From Pedobacter cryoconitis (GTDB taxonomy: Bacteria; Bacteroidota; Bacteroidia; Sphingobacteriales; Sphingobacteriaceae): 64,000 nt of DNA. The stretch is taken from NCBI RefSeq assembly GCF_014207135.1, contig NZ_JACHCC010000007.1, positions 124,001 through 188,000 on the forward strand, given 5' to 3'. A program made the position numbers and the translations under genes. Under the pieces are notes generated by a model. That model saw only the letters and a program-made list of their open reading frames with translations, was not told where the DNA came from and did no database searches. This document shows, one piece after another, positions 18,664-28,333 of this stretch (positions are counted from its first letter, which is position 1; every line of letters begins with the position of its first letter).

Positions 18664-19161
18664 CTAAAATATGTAAAACAGAAAAAAGGCAATAGCTATC
18701 AGTAGGATAATGAAAAATAAGAATCTACTAAATGATGAAGTTGAGCCCCTGGAACCGGGGCTAATTGGTTTCAAATGCTGGTCAGCTAAAATCTGATCAA
18801 TTTGAGTGTCACGGGCATTCATCGGTGAAGAAGGCTTTAAAGAATGTGTCGCAGAAGCTCCGCCATGCTCCAGTGCTTCTACATACTCTTTACTCTCTGA
18901 CAAGCTAACACGGGCAAAATCTTTATAGATTTTCACAGCCTGCAATTTCTTGCCCTGTGACAGATAGAATAAAATCTCTGAGTCAATATCCCGGGTGTCC
19001 GCTACAAAGATGGCTTGTCCGCGGCTTATGTTTTCGACAATGTCCAAAGCCTCTTTCAGTCCGCATTTGAAGAAAGTGTGAACCAGCTTAACAGCAGCAA
19101 TTTTTTTGTTCTGAGATAACAATAACCGGACTTCTTCTTCTATTTCTTTTGGTAAGATCAT
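18664..19161 (-). CDS. Two-domain L7/L12-C-terminal-like membrane protein
   Basis: The 165-residue protein holds two repeats resembling the C-terminal domain of ribosomal protein L7/L12: KKIAAVKLVHTFFKCGLKEALDIVE (about 15-40) and KKLQAVKIYKDFARVSLSESKEYVE (about 68-93). They keep the 'K..AvK..r...gl.lkEa...Ve' pattern. A Ser/Pro-rich linker and one C-terminal transmembrane helix (FLFFIILLIAIAFFLFYIF) follow, so the domains face the cytoplasm as in tail-anchored proteins. The function is unknown; the fold is used elsewhere as a protein-interaction module. A shorter paralogue lies just upstream at 19240-19425. Confidence 0.72.
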   Translation of the reverse strand: MILPKEIEEEVRLLLSQNKKIAAVKLVHTFFKCGLKEALDIVENISRGQAIFVADTRDIDSEILFYLSQGKKLQAVKIYKDFARVSLSESKEYVEALEHGGASATHSLKPSSPMNARDTQIDQILADQHLKPISPGSRGSTSSFSRFLFFIILLIAIAFFLFYIF

Positions 19162-19239
19162 TAGTGTAATTTAAGGATAAACAATGAGATTACTCCTTAC
19201 TCTTTAATAATCCAACCTGGGGAAATGGTCAGGTAAAAT

Positions 19240-19425
19240 CTACCTGTCGATATCTTCAGTCTCCACTGTAGAAATGCTTTCTCCCCGACTGATTTTTCCC
19301 ACAATTTCAAAGGATTCTTTCAGTCCGGATTTGGTGAGTGTATGAACCAGTTCAATAGCAGCAACTTTTTTATCTTGAGACAGCAATAACTGGACTTCTT
19401 TAACTAGTCCTTCTGGTAAAATCAT
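19240..19425 (-). CDS. Single-domain L7/L12-like paralogue
   Basis: This 61-residue protein matches the first domain of the downstream 165-residue protein: both begin MILP, share EV.LLLSQ.KK.AA, and keep SGLKE/CGLKE and ISRG. It stops right after EDIDR, exactly where the longer paralogue continues into its second domain. It therefore lacks the second repeat, linker and membrane anchor. The bases just upstream of both starts are also nearly identical (ATTAGTGTAA then TTAAGGAT), so the duplication included the leader. It may be a functional one-domain form or a decayed copy. Confidence 0.65.
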   Translation of the reverse strand: MILPEGLVKEVQLLLSQDKKVAAIELVHTLTKSGLKESFEIVGKISRGESISTVETEDIDR

Positions 19426-19524
19426 TAGTGTAAATTAAGGATGAATAATAGGGTAAATGGACAATGTTTGATTAAAATTACATTAAAGATATTTTAAAAA
19501 AAAATGTATTGTTCATTTTGTTCA

Positions 19525-20490
19525 TTATTTGTAGAGGTCAGCAGGCTTAAGCATTAATGTTCTCTTCTGTTGCAGATTGTTGTAATCGACAGTGATCAGA
19601 TACTGTTTCTTTCCGAAAACATAATTGTTTATGAACCACAGTATCTCATTCAGATTCTTATGCATTGGAATTTCTGCTATTTCATGCCCCATTCCTCTCA
19701 CCTGCATATAGCAATAGGGGTATTTATTTGCTGTAAATCTTTCTGCCAGATATTTAGAACCAAAAAAACCTTTGTTGAAAAATCGTTTTTTATTATTTAT
19801 AACCAGTTTGTCTTCTGCCCCATGAAACAACATAGTAGGGGCAGGGGCGATCTGATAAGATGGAGAGCCTTTATAACTTAGTATTGCTCCTGCAAAGGAG
19901 ATAACACCCGCATACTGAAATTTTTCCGGAAGCTGAAGGGTTAAACTGGTATGGTTTCTTTTCTCCCAGTCGGCATGTAGTACCGTTATTGCTCCGGCAC
20001 TGGAACCGGATATGATAATGCTGGTGCTGTCAATACCTAAACTGCCAGCGTTTTTAAGGAGGTAGGCAGTGGCGCTGTAAAGATCTGCAACTGCAGTATC
20101 TATGGCATTTTTTAAAGGTTTGGTATGGAGGGCGGAAAGTTTTTTTACTCCTTTCAGACCCAGCCGGTAATCTATAGAAACAACTTTGTAATTATGAGCG
20201 GCTAGTTTGTTGAAGTAGGCTGTATAGGCTTTATGATCTCTTGTACCGGTTATAAACCCTCCCCCAAAGACAAACATCACGCAGGGCTTCTTTACTTTTA
20301 AATCCTGGTTACTGTAAATATCCATTTTCAGCTCCTGCTTATCTTTTACGCTATAGGTAAATGTTGTTTTATGAATAGTCTCAGCTGGTTTTGTTTCTTG
20401 TGCAAAAGTGCTTTGAAAATTGGTTAGGAAGAAAAACAGCAGGATTAATATAGATCTGTATGTTTTGGCAGTGGTAAGAGAAAGGTTCAT
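19525..20490 (-). CDS. Secreted alpha/beta-hydrolase (carboxylesterase-like)
   Basis: From the ATG at 20490 the protein has 321 residues and begins with a signal peptide (ILILLFFFLTNFQSTFAQ). In-frame codons further upstream run into the neighbouring TonB-C gene and would bury the signal peptide, so the later start is preferred. The esterase features are the oxyanion stretch FVFGGGFITG, the nucleophile elbow GSSAG, an acidic residue in HGAEDKLV and the catalytic His in GMGHEIAE. It probably hydrolyses short acyl or acetyl esters in the periplasm. A removal of acetyl groups from glycans is possible but not shown. Confidence 0.82.
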   Translation of the reverse strand: MNLSLTTAKTYRSILILLFFFLTNFQSTFAQETKPAETIHKTTFTYSVKDKQELKMDIYSNQDLKVKKPCVMFVFGGGFITGTRDHKAYTAYFNKLAAHNYKVVSIDYRLGLKGVKKLSALHTKPLKNAIDTAVADLYSATAYLLKNAGSLGIDSTSIIISGSSAGAITVLHADWEKRNHTSLTLQLPEKFQYAGVISFAGAILSYKGSPSYQIAPAPTMLFHGAEDKLVINNKKRFFNKGFFGSKYLAERFTANKYPYCYMQVRGMGHEIAEIPMHKNLNEILWFINNYVFGKKQYLITVDYNNLQQKRTLMLKPADLYK

Positions 20491-20539
20491 TATTCGCGGA
20501 TTATATCGTTTTAAAACAATTTTTATGCCATCCGGGTGA

Positions 20540-21502
20540 TTAATGACTGGAGATATTAAATGAAATTGGGACATTAAAAGCAACTCTGGCAGGTTTACCT
20601 CTGTAAAGTCCAGGCTCCCATAAAGGAGATCTTTTCATCACCCGGACAGCTTCTTTAGCCAGATCGTCATTTACATAATTAACCACTTTGACATCGGTTA
20701 AGGTACCATCTTTTTCCACTGTAAATTTCACAATGGCTACCCCGGTTATACCTGCCCGGCGGCAATTTTCCGGATAATTAACATGTCCGCGAAGATAGCT
20801 GTAAAATCGGTCCATACCCCCTTTAAATTTAGGCATAGTCATGTTACTGGTGTATTTATAAGTTACATCCTGGTCATCCGTACTCTCACCTGAAATTAGT
20901 TTCCCATTTGTGTAGGTTTCAGTATACTGACTGCTGGTTTTTGTTTTGTCACCAGTCCAGACCCCATCAGGAACTCCATTTTTGATTGCTCCACGCTCTA
21001 TGATTTTTCCAAAATCCTGATCATAAATTATATAATCTCCATTCCCTTCAACTGCCAGTTCTTTTCCGGTAGAATCTCTGACCTCATTGATATGAACATC
21101 AGGAGGACCTGGGAAAGGGGAGCTTTTATAAACCGAAATGGTATACAAATTGCCGCTCGGATAATATCTGTAAGCAGTATCTGTCATTAGTCCTTTACTG
21201 AAGTTTGCGATCTCTTTTTTGTTCCCGTTCGGGTAGTAGACCCTGCGGTATCCTTCATAAGAAGGGGGATCTATTTTACTGGACATCCCTATTGTCTTTT
21301 TAGTACCATCCATATAATACTCTCTCACCGGATACAACTCAGATCCCTGTTCGGGTTCCTGGACAATGCGGATATAGTCTGCACTGTCGCGCTGAGTAAC
21401 GTACTGCCCATTGTTTTTAATGAAATAGGTGTTCTGGCGCTGGGCAGATACTTTGATGAAGAAGCATAAGAATAGAGACAAAAGAAGATTAAATCTGATC
21501 AT
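20540..21502 (-). CDS. Periplasmic TonB-C protein with YwqK/MORN-like repeats, copy 2
   Basis: The 320-residue protein has a signal peptide, then repeats of the 'YYpnGnkk' type (VYYPNGNKKEIANFSKG, RYYPSGNLYTISVYK), followed by a TonB C-terminal domain (about 230-318: VAIVKFTVEKDGTLTDVKVVN...AVRVMKRSPLWEPG). It lacks the N-terminal membrane anchor and Pro-rich spacer of true TonB, so it is probably a periplasmic protein using the TonB-C fold to bind peptidoglycan or a partner. It is a clear tandem paralogue of the gene 25 bases upstream. Confidence 0.8.
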   Translation of the reverse strand: MIRFNLLLSLFLCFFIKVSAQRQNTYFIKNNGQYVTQRDSADYIRIVQEPEQGSELYPVREYYMDGTKKTIGMSSKIDPPSYEGYRRVYYPNGNKKEIANFSKGLMTDTAYRYYPSGNLYTISVYKSSPFPGPPDVHINEVRDSTGKELAVEGNGDYIIYDQDFGKIIERGAIKNGVPDGVWTGDKTKTSSQYTETYTNGKLISGESTDDQDVTYKYTSNMTMPKFKGGMDRFYSYLRGHVNYPENCRRAGITGVAIVKFTVEKDGTLTDVKVVNYVNDDLAKEAVRVMKRSPLWEPGLYRGKPARVAFNVPISFNISSH

Positions 21503-21527
21503 TAAAACTGTGTGTTATTATTTAAGG

Positions 21528-22487
21528 TTAATTTGATAAAGTAAATGATACAGGAACATTATAGGAGACTTTGACTATTTTACCCTTGACAATTCCAGGT
21601 TCCCAGGGAGGGCAGGCTTTAATTACTCTTATTGCCTCTTTTGCCATATCCGGATCGACATAATTGACTACTTTAATGTCGTCTAAAGTTCCATCTTTCA
21701 TCACTGTGAATTTCACAACGGCTACACCTTGTATACCTTCGCGATTACATCTTGCAGGATATTCCACGTTTCTATGTAAATATTTGTAAAACTTATCTAT
21801 ACCACCTTTAAATTGAGGCTGAATAAAGCTTTTGGTGTATTTGTAGATGACAAGCTGATTATCAGTGCTCACTCCGGAAACCAGTTCCCCGTTTGCGTAG
21901 ATTTCAGTGTACGGATCACTGGTTTTTGTTTGATCACCTGTCCAGGTTCCATCAGGAACTCCGTTTTTTATGGGGCCTCTCTCTACGATATTTTTAAAAT
22001 CGTCATCATAAACTAAATCCTGACCATTTCCGTTAATGACCATTTCTTTACCCGTGCTATCCATAACTGTCTTGGTAAAAATAACCGTGGGGGCCGGGTC
22101 AGGATAATTGGTATAGGATACGACTTTGTATAGTTGGCCATTGGGATAATAAGTGTAGGCCGTATCAGTAATTTTTCCTTTGCTGTAACTGGCGATCATT
22201 TTTCTTTTTCCATTTGGATAAAAGCTGCGGTAAGGACCTTCATAAAGCGGCGGGTCTATTTTGCTGGTCCTTCCCAGTGTTTTTGCTTTTCCATCTAAGT
22301 AGTATTCTTTTATGCCATAAAGATCGGTGCCTTTCTCAGGCTCCTGAACGAAGCGGATATAATCGGCACTGTCACGTTGAGTAACATATTGTCCGTCATT
22401 TTTAATAAAGTATGTATTTTGGCGTTGCGCAGAAACCTTTAAAAAAGGGCTCAGGAGTACAAAAAGGAGAAGGTTGAATCTGGACAT
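21528..22487 (-). CDS. Periplasmic TonB-C protein with YwqK/MORN-like repeats, copy 1
   Basis: This 319-residue paralogue matches the next gene along nearly its full length, with shared blocks such as QRQNTYFIKN and QYVTQRDSADYIR at the N-terminus and GVAVVKFTVMKDGTLDDIKVVNYV in the TonB-C domain. It has a signal peptide ending near KVSAQ. The central repeat region contains SFYPNGKRKMIASYSKG and TYYPNGQLYKVVSY. The pair probably forms an operon, with the esterase gene downstream. A start 127 bases from the divergent surface-protein gene leaves room for both promoters in the intervening DNA. Confidence 0.8.
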   Translation of the reverse strand: MSRFNLLLFVLLSPFLKVSAQRQNTYFIKNDGQYVTQRDSADYIRFVQEPEKGTDLYGIKEYYLDGKAKTLGRTSKIDPPLYEGPYRSFYPNGKRKMIASYSKGKITDTAYTYYPNGQLYKVVSYTNYPDPAPTVIFTKTVMDSTGKEMVINGNGQDLVYDDDFKNIVERGPIKNGVPDGTWTGDQTKTSDPYTEIYANGELVSGVSTDNQLVIYKYTKSFIQPQFKGGIDKFYKYLHRNVEYPARCNREGIQGVAVVKFTVMKDGTLDDIKVVNYVDPDMAKEAIRVIKACPPWEPGIVKGKIVKVSYNVPVSFTLSN

Positions 22488-22614
22488 TTGAGATAGACGT
22501 TATGTCCGCAAGTTATCTGTATTTCATTTGAATAAAAAATTAAATTATGCGTAATGACAATTAATTTAAATCCTTCATTTTAACAGAAATGCTGTAATTT
22601 TAGACATTGATTAA

Positions 22615-25600
22615 ATGTTATTGCGAATGAAACAGATTACGCTCTTCTTTTTGTTTTTACTGGGTTCAATTTTTTCCAGGGCACAGGATCCTGTAAAATA
22701 CCGCGTTATCTTTATTGGTGATGCCGGAGAAATGAATACCGTACAGAGAGCGTCACTGAAAGATGCGGCAAAACAGGTGATTGCCGGAAAAACAACTGTC
22801 ATGTACCTGGGTGATAATATTTATCCCAATGGAATGGGCTTACCTGGCAGCCCGGAAGAAGCAACGACCAAACAGATTTTACAATCACAGTTCCAGCCTA
22901 TGCGCCAGATGGGGGCAGCAGTTTATTTTATTCCTGGTAATCATGACTGGGATAAAATGGGGCCTCAGGGGCTGGCTAAAATAATCGCCCAGGGAGAATA
23001 TCTGGCTGCACAGAATGATTCTCTGTTAAAAATGGTTCCCCCTAACGGATGTCCTGATCCGACGGCTATACAACTGACCGATAATCTCACGATTATAACT
23101 TTTGACAGTGAATGGTGGCTGTTTCCTTATGCTAAACGAAATCCTGAAGCTGAATGTAATTGTAAAACTAAAGACGATGTTATTGCCAGAATGCAGGAGC
23201 TGCTGGAAGCTAACAGAGGTAAAATTATTCTGTTTGCTGATCATCATCCGTTACAAAGTTATGGGGTGCATGGCGGATATTTTTCACTGAAAGACCATGT
23301 TTTTCCGTTAACCTCACTGAATAAAAACCTGTATGTGCCTTTGCCGGTTGTGGGTTCATTATATCCTTTGCTGCGGTCTGTGTTTTTAAGTCCGGAGGAT
23401 ATGCATCATCCTTTTTATAAAGAGATGATCAAAAAAATAAACGGAGTCTTCGGTGCTTATCCAAACCTGACTTATTTTTCAGGGCATGAACATGGTTTGC
23501 AGTTAATCAAAAGTGATCAGCTTAATCTTCAGGTGGTAAGTGGTGGGGGAGCTAAACACTCCGCCAATAAAAAGGGTAAAAATTCTATTTTTCATGAATC
23601 AGCCCAGGGTTATGTGGTAGCAGATCTGCTGATGAACAATGATATGCGTTATGATTTTTATGAATACACTGATAACGGCGTAAAAAAAGTATACAGTTAT
23701 ACCAAAGCATTTGTCCCGGTTTCTGATGCACCTCAGCACATTGTTAAAGTAATCACAAAAGATAGTGTTTCTATCAAAATATATCCAAAATACGATAGTG
23801 TAAGTAAGGTCCACCGGTTCTTATTCGGAGAAAACTACCGTAAAGAATATGCAATGAAGATAAAGGTTCCGGTGATCAGGCTGTCTGAAATAAAAGGCGG
23901 TTTAATGCCGCTTCAGCGAGGTGGAGGTTTCCAGTCACATTCTTTAAGGATGGTAGACAAACAGGGGACGGAATGGGTTTTGAGAAGTGTTGAGAAATTC
24001 CCGGAAGCATTGTTACCTGAGAATCTCAAAGAAACTTTTGCGAAAGATATCCTGAAAGATAACATGTCTGCCCAGCATCCGTTTTCGGCATTGATAGTTC
24101 CCGAGATTGCCAGTGCAGTGGGTGTGGCACACGCCAATCCGATAATCGGTTGGGTCTCTCCTGATGCTAATCTGGGGAAATATGGAAGAGTATTTGAAAA
24201 CACGCTTTGTCTTCTGGAAGAACGTGAACCTACCGGGAAATCTGACAACACGCACAAAATGTTTAAGAAGCTGGTGAAAGACAATGATTACACCTATGAT
24301 GGTCCGGCTTTTTTAAGGGCAAAAGCATTGGATGTAATTATCGGGGACTGGGACCGGCATTTTGATCAATGGAGATGGACACTGGATAAAAGTGGAAAAA
24401 GAGCTGTCTACAGTCCTGTGCCACGTGACCGTGATCAGGTTTTTTATCTGACCCAGGGTATTATCCCGCGTTATGCGCAGTCATCTACCTTTTTGCCAAT
24501 GATCCAGGGATATGAAAGAAATATAACCAATATCAACTGGTACGTATGGGAGAGCAGGGATATGGCTACCCGTATATTAAGTCAGCTGACAGAAAAAGAG
24601 TGGATGGACATTATTCATGCTTTCTGTGCCCAGCTGACGGATGAAGTTTTTGAAAAAGCATTGAGAAAATTACCTGAACCAGCATATTCTATGCGTCATG
24701 ATCAGTTTCTGGCACAGCTGAAAGAGCGGAGGGCAAAACTACCGGAAATGATGGATCAGTACTATCATTTTCTGAATAAAATTATAGATATCCAGGCGAG
24801 TGATAAAGGAGAGCTGATAGAAATATCGGATGCTTCAGGCGGAGGTTTAACCATTGATATTCATCAGTTGTCAAAAAACAAGAAAGTAAAAGATCAGATA
24901 TTTCTGAAAACATTTGATCCTAAAATTACCAAAGAAATCAGGTTGTATACCAAGGATGGAAATGACAGCCTGGTTTTAAATAATAAAAGTGCTGATATCA
25001 AATTAAGAATTATCGGTGGCCATGGCAACAAAGCTTATCATGTGGAAAATTCTTATCATAAAGTAACGCTTTATGATAAAACAGACAGCACTAGTTTTAC
25101 TGGTAATACAGGCCGTTTACATAAAGTACTTTCTAATGATACGGCAAATATATCCTATAGACAGACGGATCTGTACCACAGAAGTCTGTACCTGCTGGAC
25201 GGAGGCTATAATAATGATGACGGCTTGTCATTAGGCCTGTCGGTTAAATTCATGAACCCTGGTTTCAGGAGGTTCCCTTATGGAAATACACAACAATTCT
25301 CTTTTATACATTCTTTCAGTACCAAGGCTTTTAAATTCGATTACAGGGGTGAATGGATGCATACAGTAGGGAAAGCCGATCTGATCCTGGCTGCCAGTGC
25401 ATATGCTCCCCATAATACACAGAATTTCTTCGGACTGGGGAATGAAACTGTTTTTGATAAGTCTATCGATGGAATCAGTTATTACCGTGCCAGGTTTAGT
25501 TTATATCAGTTAGATCCGGCACTGAGATGGAAAAGACCTAAATCTTCTTTTAGTGTAGGGCCATCATTGCAATATTATGCTTTTAACAGGAATGATAACA

Positions 25601-26232
25601 CAGGAAGGTTTATTAACAATAGTACCGGTCTGCATTCTTCGGACAGTCTTACCATTGCAAAGAATAAATTATACACAGGAATAGTAATTAACTTCATTAA
25701 TAATACCCGTAATAACCAGGTGTTACCTTCTCTGGGCAGTTATATCAACTTAAGATTGCAGGGCTATACCGGATTAAACAGCTATTCTAATACCTATGGT
25801 CAGTTTACCGGAAGTGTCGCATTGTATAAAAACCTGGATAACCGGGCTAATTTTGTAATTGCTGAGCGTTTTGGCGGTACAGTAACGGTAGGTAAACAGC
25901 CATTTTATCAATCTGCATTTTTAGGCGGGGAGGGAACTTTACTGGGTTATCGTCAGTTCCGGTTTGCCGGTGACCACAGCTTTTATAATAACTTGGAAAT
26001 GAGAGTTAAACTGGCTGATTTTGTAAGTTATGTATTACCCGGACAATTAGGTCTGGTGGGTTTTCAGGATATCGGCCGGGTATGGAAAAAGGGAGAAGAA
26101 TCGAGTACCTGGCATACTGGTGTTGGTGGTGGTCTATATTTTGCACCTGCTTCAATGGCTGTTGTGCGTTTGGTAGCCGGACATTCGGACGAAGGATGGA
26201 ACCCTTATATTTCTCTTAGTTTTCGCTATTAG
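22615..26232 (+). CDS. Surface protein: metallophosphoesterase, kinase-like segment, outer-membrane barrel
   Basis: The protein has 1205 residues. A signal peptide ends near SRAQ (residue 24); the ATG at 22627 is an alternative start. Residues 30-290 are a calcineurin-like phosphoesterase with GDAGEMN (35-41), GDNIYP, GNHDW, DHHP and GHEHG. Residues about 410-680 hold WVLRSVEK (Lys461), GDWDRHFDQWRW (Asp578-His582) and PRDRDQVF (603-610). This order recalls the ATP-lysine, catalytic loop and metal-binding Asp of HipA/PI3K-like kinases, which is my inference. From about 830 to the end there is a BamA/surface-antigen-like beta-barrel ending in SFRY. It is probably an outer-membrane enzyme acting on phosphorylated molecules. 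Confidence 0.82.
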   Translation: MLLRMKQITLFFLFLLGSIFSRAQDPVKYRVIFIGDAGEMNTVQRASLKDAAKQVIAGKTTVMYLGDNIYPNGMGLPGSPEEATTKQILQSQFQPMRQMGAAVYFIPGNHDWDKMGPQGLAKIIAQGEYLAAQNDSLLKMVPPNGCPDPTAIQLTDNLTIITFDSEWWLFPYAKRNPEAECNCKTKDDVIARMQELLEANRGKIILFADHHPLQSYGVHGGYFSLKDHVFPLTSLNKNLYVPLPVVGSLYPLLRSVFLSPEDMHHPFYKEMIKKINGVFGAYPNLTYFSGHEHGLQLIKSDQLNLQVVSGGGAKHSANKKGKNSIFHESAQGYVVADLLMNNDMRYDFYEYTDNGVKKVYSYTKAFVPVSDAPQHIVKVITKDSVSIKIYPKYDSVSKVHRFLFGENYRKEYAMKIKVPVIRLSEIKGGLMPLQRGGGFQSHSLRMVDKQGTEWVLRSVEKFPEALLPENLKETFAKDILKDNMSAQHPFSALIVPEIASAVGVAHANPIIGWVSPDANLGKYGRVFENTLCLLEEREPTGKSDNTHKMFKKLVKDNDYTYDGPAFLRAKALDVIIGDWDRHFDQWRWTLDKSGKRAVYSPVPRDRDQVFYLTQGIIPRYAQSSTFLPMIQGYERNITNINWYVWESRDMATRILSQLTEKEWMDIIHAFCAQLTDEVFEKALRKLPEPAYSMRHDQFLAQLKERRAKLPEMMDQYYHFLNKIIDIQASDKGELIEISDASGGGLTIDIHQLSKNKKVKDQIFLKTFDPKITKEIRLYTKDGNDSLVLNNKSADIKLRIIGGHGNKAYHVENSYHKVTLYDKTDSTSFTGNTGRLHKVLSNDTANISYRQTDLYHRSLYLLDGGYNNDDGLSLGLSVKFMNPGFRRFPYGNTQQFSFIHSFSTKAFKFDYRGEWMHTVGKADLILAASAYAPHNTQNFFGLGNETVFDKSIDGISYYRARFSLYQLDPALRWKRPKSSFSVGPSLQYYAFNRNDNTGRFINNSTGLHSSDSLTIAKNKLYTGIVINFINNTRNNQVLPSLGSYINLRLQGYTGLNSYSNTYGQFTGSVALYKNLDNRANFVIAERFGGTVTVGKQPFYQSAFLGGEGTLLGYRQFRFAGDHSFYNNLEMRVKLADFVSYVLPGQLGLVGFQDIGRVWKKGEESSTWHTGVGGGLYFAPASMAVVRLVAGHSDEGWNPYISLSFRY

Positions 26233-26255
26233 GGGAAAATTATTAACTTGAGCAG

Positions 26256-26882
26256 ATGAGTAATTTACTAACTGAATCAACTATTATTCTTGAAAATGAC
26301 CGGGTGTTAATCAGACCGCTTACAGTGGATGATCACGAACATTTATTATCAATTTCTTTAAATGAACCGGAGCTCTGGCATTTTTCTCTGGTTTCTGCTG
26401 CCGGATCAGAAAACCTGACACAATATATTAAGACCGCGTTGGAAGACAGGGCTAAAGGAACAGCTTATCCGTTTATTGTTTATGATAAGCTGACCAATAG
26501 CTATGCTGGTTCAACCAGGTATTACGATATACAGGAACGTTTTAAGACACTTCAGCTTGGATACACCTGGTATGGTGAAGATTTCCAGGGGACAGGACTA
26601 AATAAAAACTGTAAATATCTGTTGCTGAAATATGCATTCGAAGATCTGGGTATGGAAAGAGTTGAATTCCGCGCAGATAACAGTAACCACAGGAGTATCG
26701 CTGCGATGAAAAGCATAGGTTGTAAAATGGAAGGTGTATTACGCAACCATATGCCTAATAATCATGGGGGCAGAAGAGACAGTATAGTTTTAAGTATCTT
26801 AAAGGGAGAGTGGGAGGCTTACGTTAAATCAAACCTGGAGGAGAAAATATTTCCGTCTGATCCGGATGGCAACGTTAACTAA
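26256..26882 (+). CDS. GNAT acetyltransferase, RimJ/RimL type
   Basis: The protein has 208 residues with the GNAT order: [16 protein letters not shown] at the start, [11 protein letters not shown] and [26 protein letters not shown] in the acetyl-CoA region, and [28 protein letters not shown] towards the end. This matches the RimJ/RimL-like group, which acetylates N-terminal amino groups or small molecules. The substrate is unknown. The last 18 codons (after about [10 protein letters not shown]) overlap the 3' end of the convergent acr3 gene by 54 bp, and this tail looks like an extension beyond the normal domain end. Confidence 0.88.
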   Translation: MSNLLTESTIILENDRVLIRPLTVDDHEHLLSISLNEPELWHFSLVSAAGSENLTQYIKTALEDRAKGTAYPFIVYDKLTNSYAGSTRYYDIQERFKTLQLGYTWYGEDFQGTGLNKNCKYLLLKYAFEDLGMERVEFRADNSNHRSIAAMKSIGCKMEGVLRNHMPNNHGGRRDSIVLSILKGEWEAYVKSNLEEKIFPSDPDGNVN

Positions 26883-27899
26883 GGCAATTAGTGCCGGGAC
26901 CTCGACCAGCGGGCCGATTACGCCTGCAAAAGCCTGACCGGAGTTAATCCCGAATACCCCAATAGACACAGCAATAGCCAGTTCAAAATTATTACCGGTT
27001 GCAGTGAAAGCTATAGCTGTGCTTTTAGCATAGTCAGCACCAAAATATTTTCCTGCAAAAAAGCTGGTTATGAACATAACAATAAAATAAATAACCAGCG
27101 GAACAGCAATGCGGATTACATCCAAAGGGATTTTTACAATCAGGTCGCCTTTCAGACTGAACATGACAATGATGGTAAATAATAAGGCGATTAATGTGAG
27201 CGGTGAGATAAATGGTACAAACTTAGCCTGAAACCAATGCTCACCTTTGAGTTTAAGGAGAATAAATCTGCTGCTGATCCCTAAGACAAAGGGGATACCC
27301 AGGTAAATACCTACACTTTTAGCAATTTCCGTTATCGTAATATGGATAGCCAGGCCTTTGATCCCAAAAAGGGGAGGTAATACCGTTAGAAAGAGGTAGG
27401 CATAGACACTGTATAAAAGTACCTGGAATATACTGTTTAAGGCAATCAGTCCGGCTCCATATTCTCTGTTTCCTTCAGCCAGTTCATTCCAGACCATGAC
27501 CATCGCGATACATCTGGCCAGCCCGATCAGAATTAGCCCGGCCATATATTCCGGATAATCTCTCAAAAAAGTAATGGCCAGAATAAACATTAAAACAGGT
27601 CCTATAACCCAGTTCAGTAAAAGTGAAACACTTAGAATCCTGGTATCCTTAAACACTTCAGCCATATGCTCATATTTTACTTTTGCCAGAGGTGGATACA
27701 TCATTAAGATCAGCCCAATGGCCAGCGGAATGTTTGTGGTCCCGCTCGAAAAGGAATTAATAAAAGCAGCCGAAGAAGGAAAGAGAAAACCTGTCGCTAC
27801 ACCAATGGCCATGGCCAGGAAAATCCAGAGTGTAAGATAACGATCTAAAAAGCTGAGTTTTTTTCTTTCCAGGGCAGGAGTACAGGATGTAGCAGACAT
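26829..27899 (-). CDS. acr3: Acr3-type arsenite efflux transporter
   Basis: The 356-residue protein has about ten transmembrane helices. Two family hallmarks are visible: the conserved Cys in [16 protein letters not shown], in the fourth helix, and the Glu in [16 protein letters not shown]. The C-terminus [13 protein letters not shown] is a normal family end. It expels arsenite using the proton motive force. It is the last gene of arsR > DUF6428 > arsC > acr3 and begins 2 bases after the arsC stop. Its last 54 bases overlap the convergent GNAT gene. Confidence 0.93.
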   Translation of the reverse strand: MSATSCTPALERKKLSFLDRYLTLWIFLAMAIGVATGFLFPSSAAFINSFSSGTTNIPLAIGLILMMYPPLAKVKYEHMAEVFKDTRILSVSLLLNWVIGPVLMFILAITFLRDYPEYMAGLILIGLARCIAMVMVWNELAEGNREYGAGLIALNSIFQVLLYSVYAYLFLTVLPPLFGIKGLAIHITITEIAKSVGIYLGIPFVLGISSRFILLKLKGEHWFQAKFVPFISPLTLIALLFTIIVMFSLKGDLIVKIPLDVIRIAVPLVIYFIVMFITSFFAGKYFGADYAKSTAIAFTATGNNFELAIAVSIGVFGINSGQAFAGVIGPLVEVPALIALVNVAIRIRRKYFLLQV

Positions 27900-27901
27900 T
27901 T

Positions 27902-28321
27902 TTAAGAGATGCTTAAGTTTTCAAGAGTAAAATTTTGTATATAACTGCGGATCATGTCGCGGACTATGGCAAATTGTTCCATGACCTCCTGTTCAGTTCC
28001 CGATGCTTTTGCCGGATCAGGAAAATTATAATGCAGTTTTATAGCCTGATTAGGGAAATACGGGCAGCTTTCTCTGGCATTATCACACACGGTAATCACA
28101 TAGTCAAATTCAATTCCTGAATATTCATTGACATTATTCGAAGTGTGGGCAGAGATGTCAATACCATCCCTTTTCATAATTTCTATGGCTTTTGGATTTA
28201 CACCATGTGTTTCAATCCCAGCACTATAGATTTCTGCCCGGTTTCCTGCAAAATATCTTAGATAACCTTCAGCAATCTGACTGCGGCAACTATTGCCGGT
28301 ACATAGAACAAGTATTTTCAT
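27902..28321 (-). CDS. arsC: Arsenate reductase, low-molecular-weight phosphatase type
   Basis: The 139-residue protein begins with the P-loop CTGNSCRS, in which Cys7 and Arg13 form the CX5R active site. It carries a second Cys pair in [13 protein letters not shown], matching the three-Cys relay of thioredoxin-linked ArsC (pI258 type). It reduces arsenate to arsenite, which the adjacent Acr3 pump exports. The GxxxxGI segment [20 protein letters not shown] is typical. The gene is translationally close to acr3 (2 bases). Confidence 0.93.
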   Translation of the reverse strand: MKILVLCTGNSCRSQIAEGYLRYFAGNRAEIYSAGIETHGVNPKAIEIMKRDGIDISAHTSNNVNEYSGIEFDYVITVCDNARESCPYFPNQAIKLHYNFPDPAKASGTEQEVMEQFAIVRDMIRSYIQNFTLENLSIS

Positions 28322-28333
28322 AAGGTATATTTT

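Noticed and set aside
20491..20583. Longer start for the esterase gene
   Set aside because: It would overlap the TonB-C gene and place 31 polar residues before a clear signal peptide; the ATG at 20490 is preferred.
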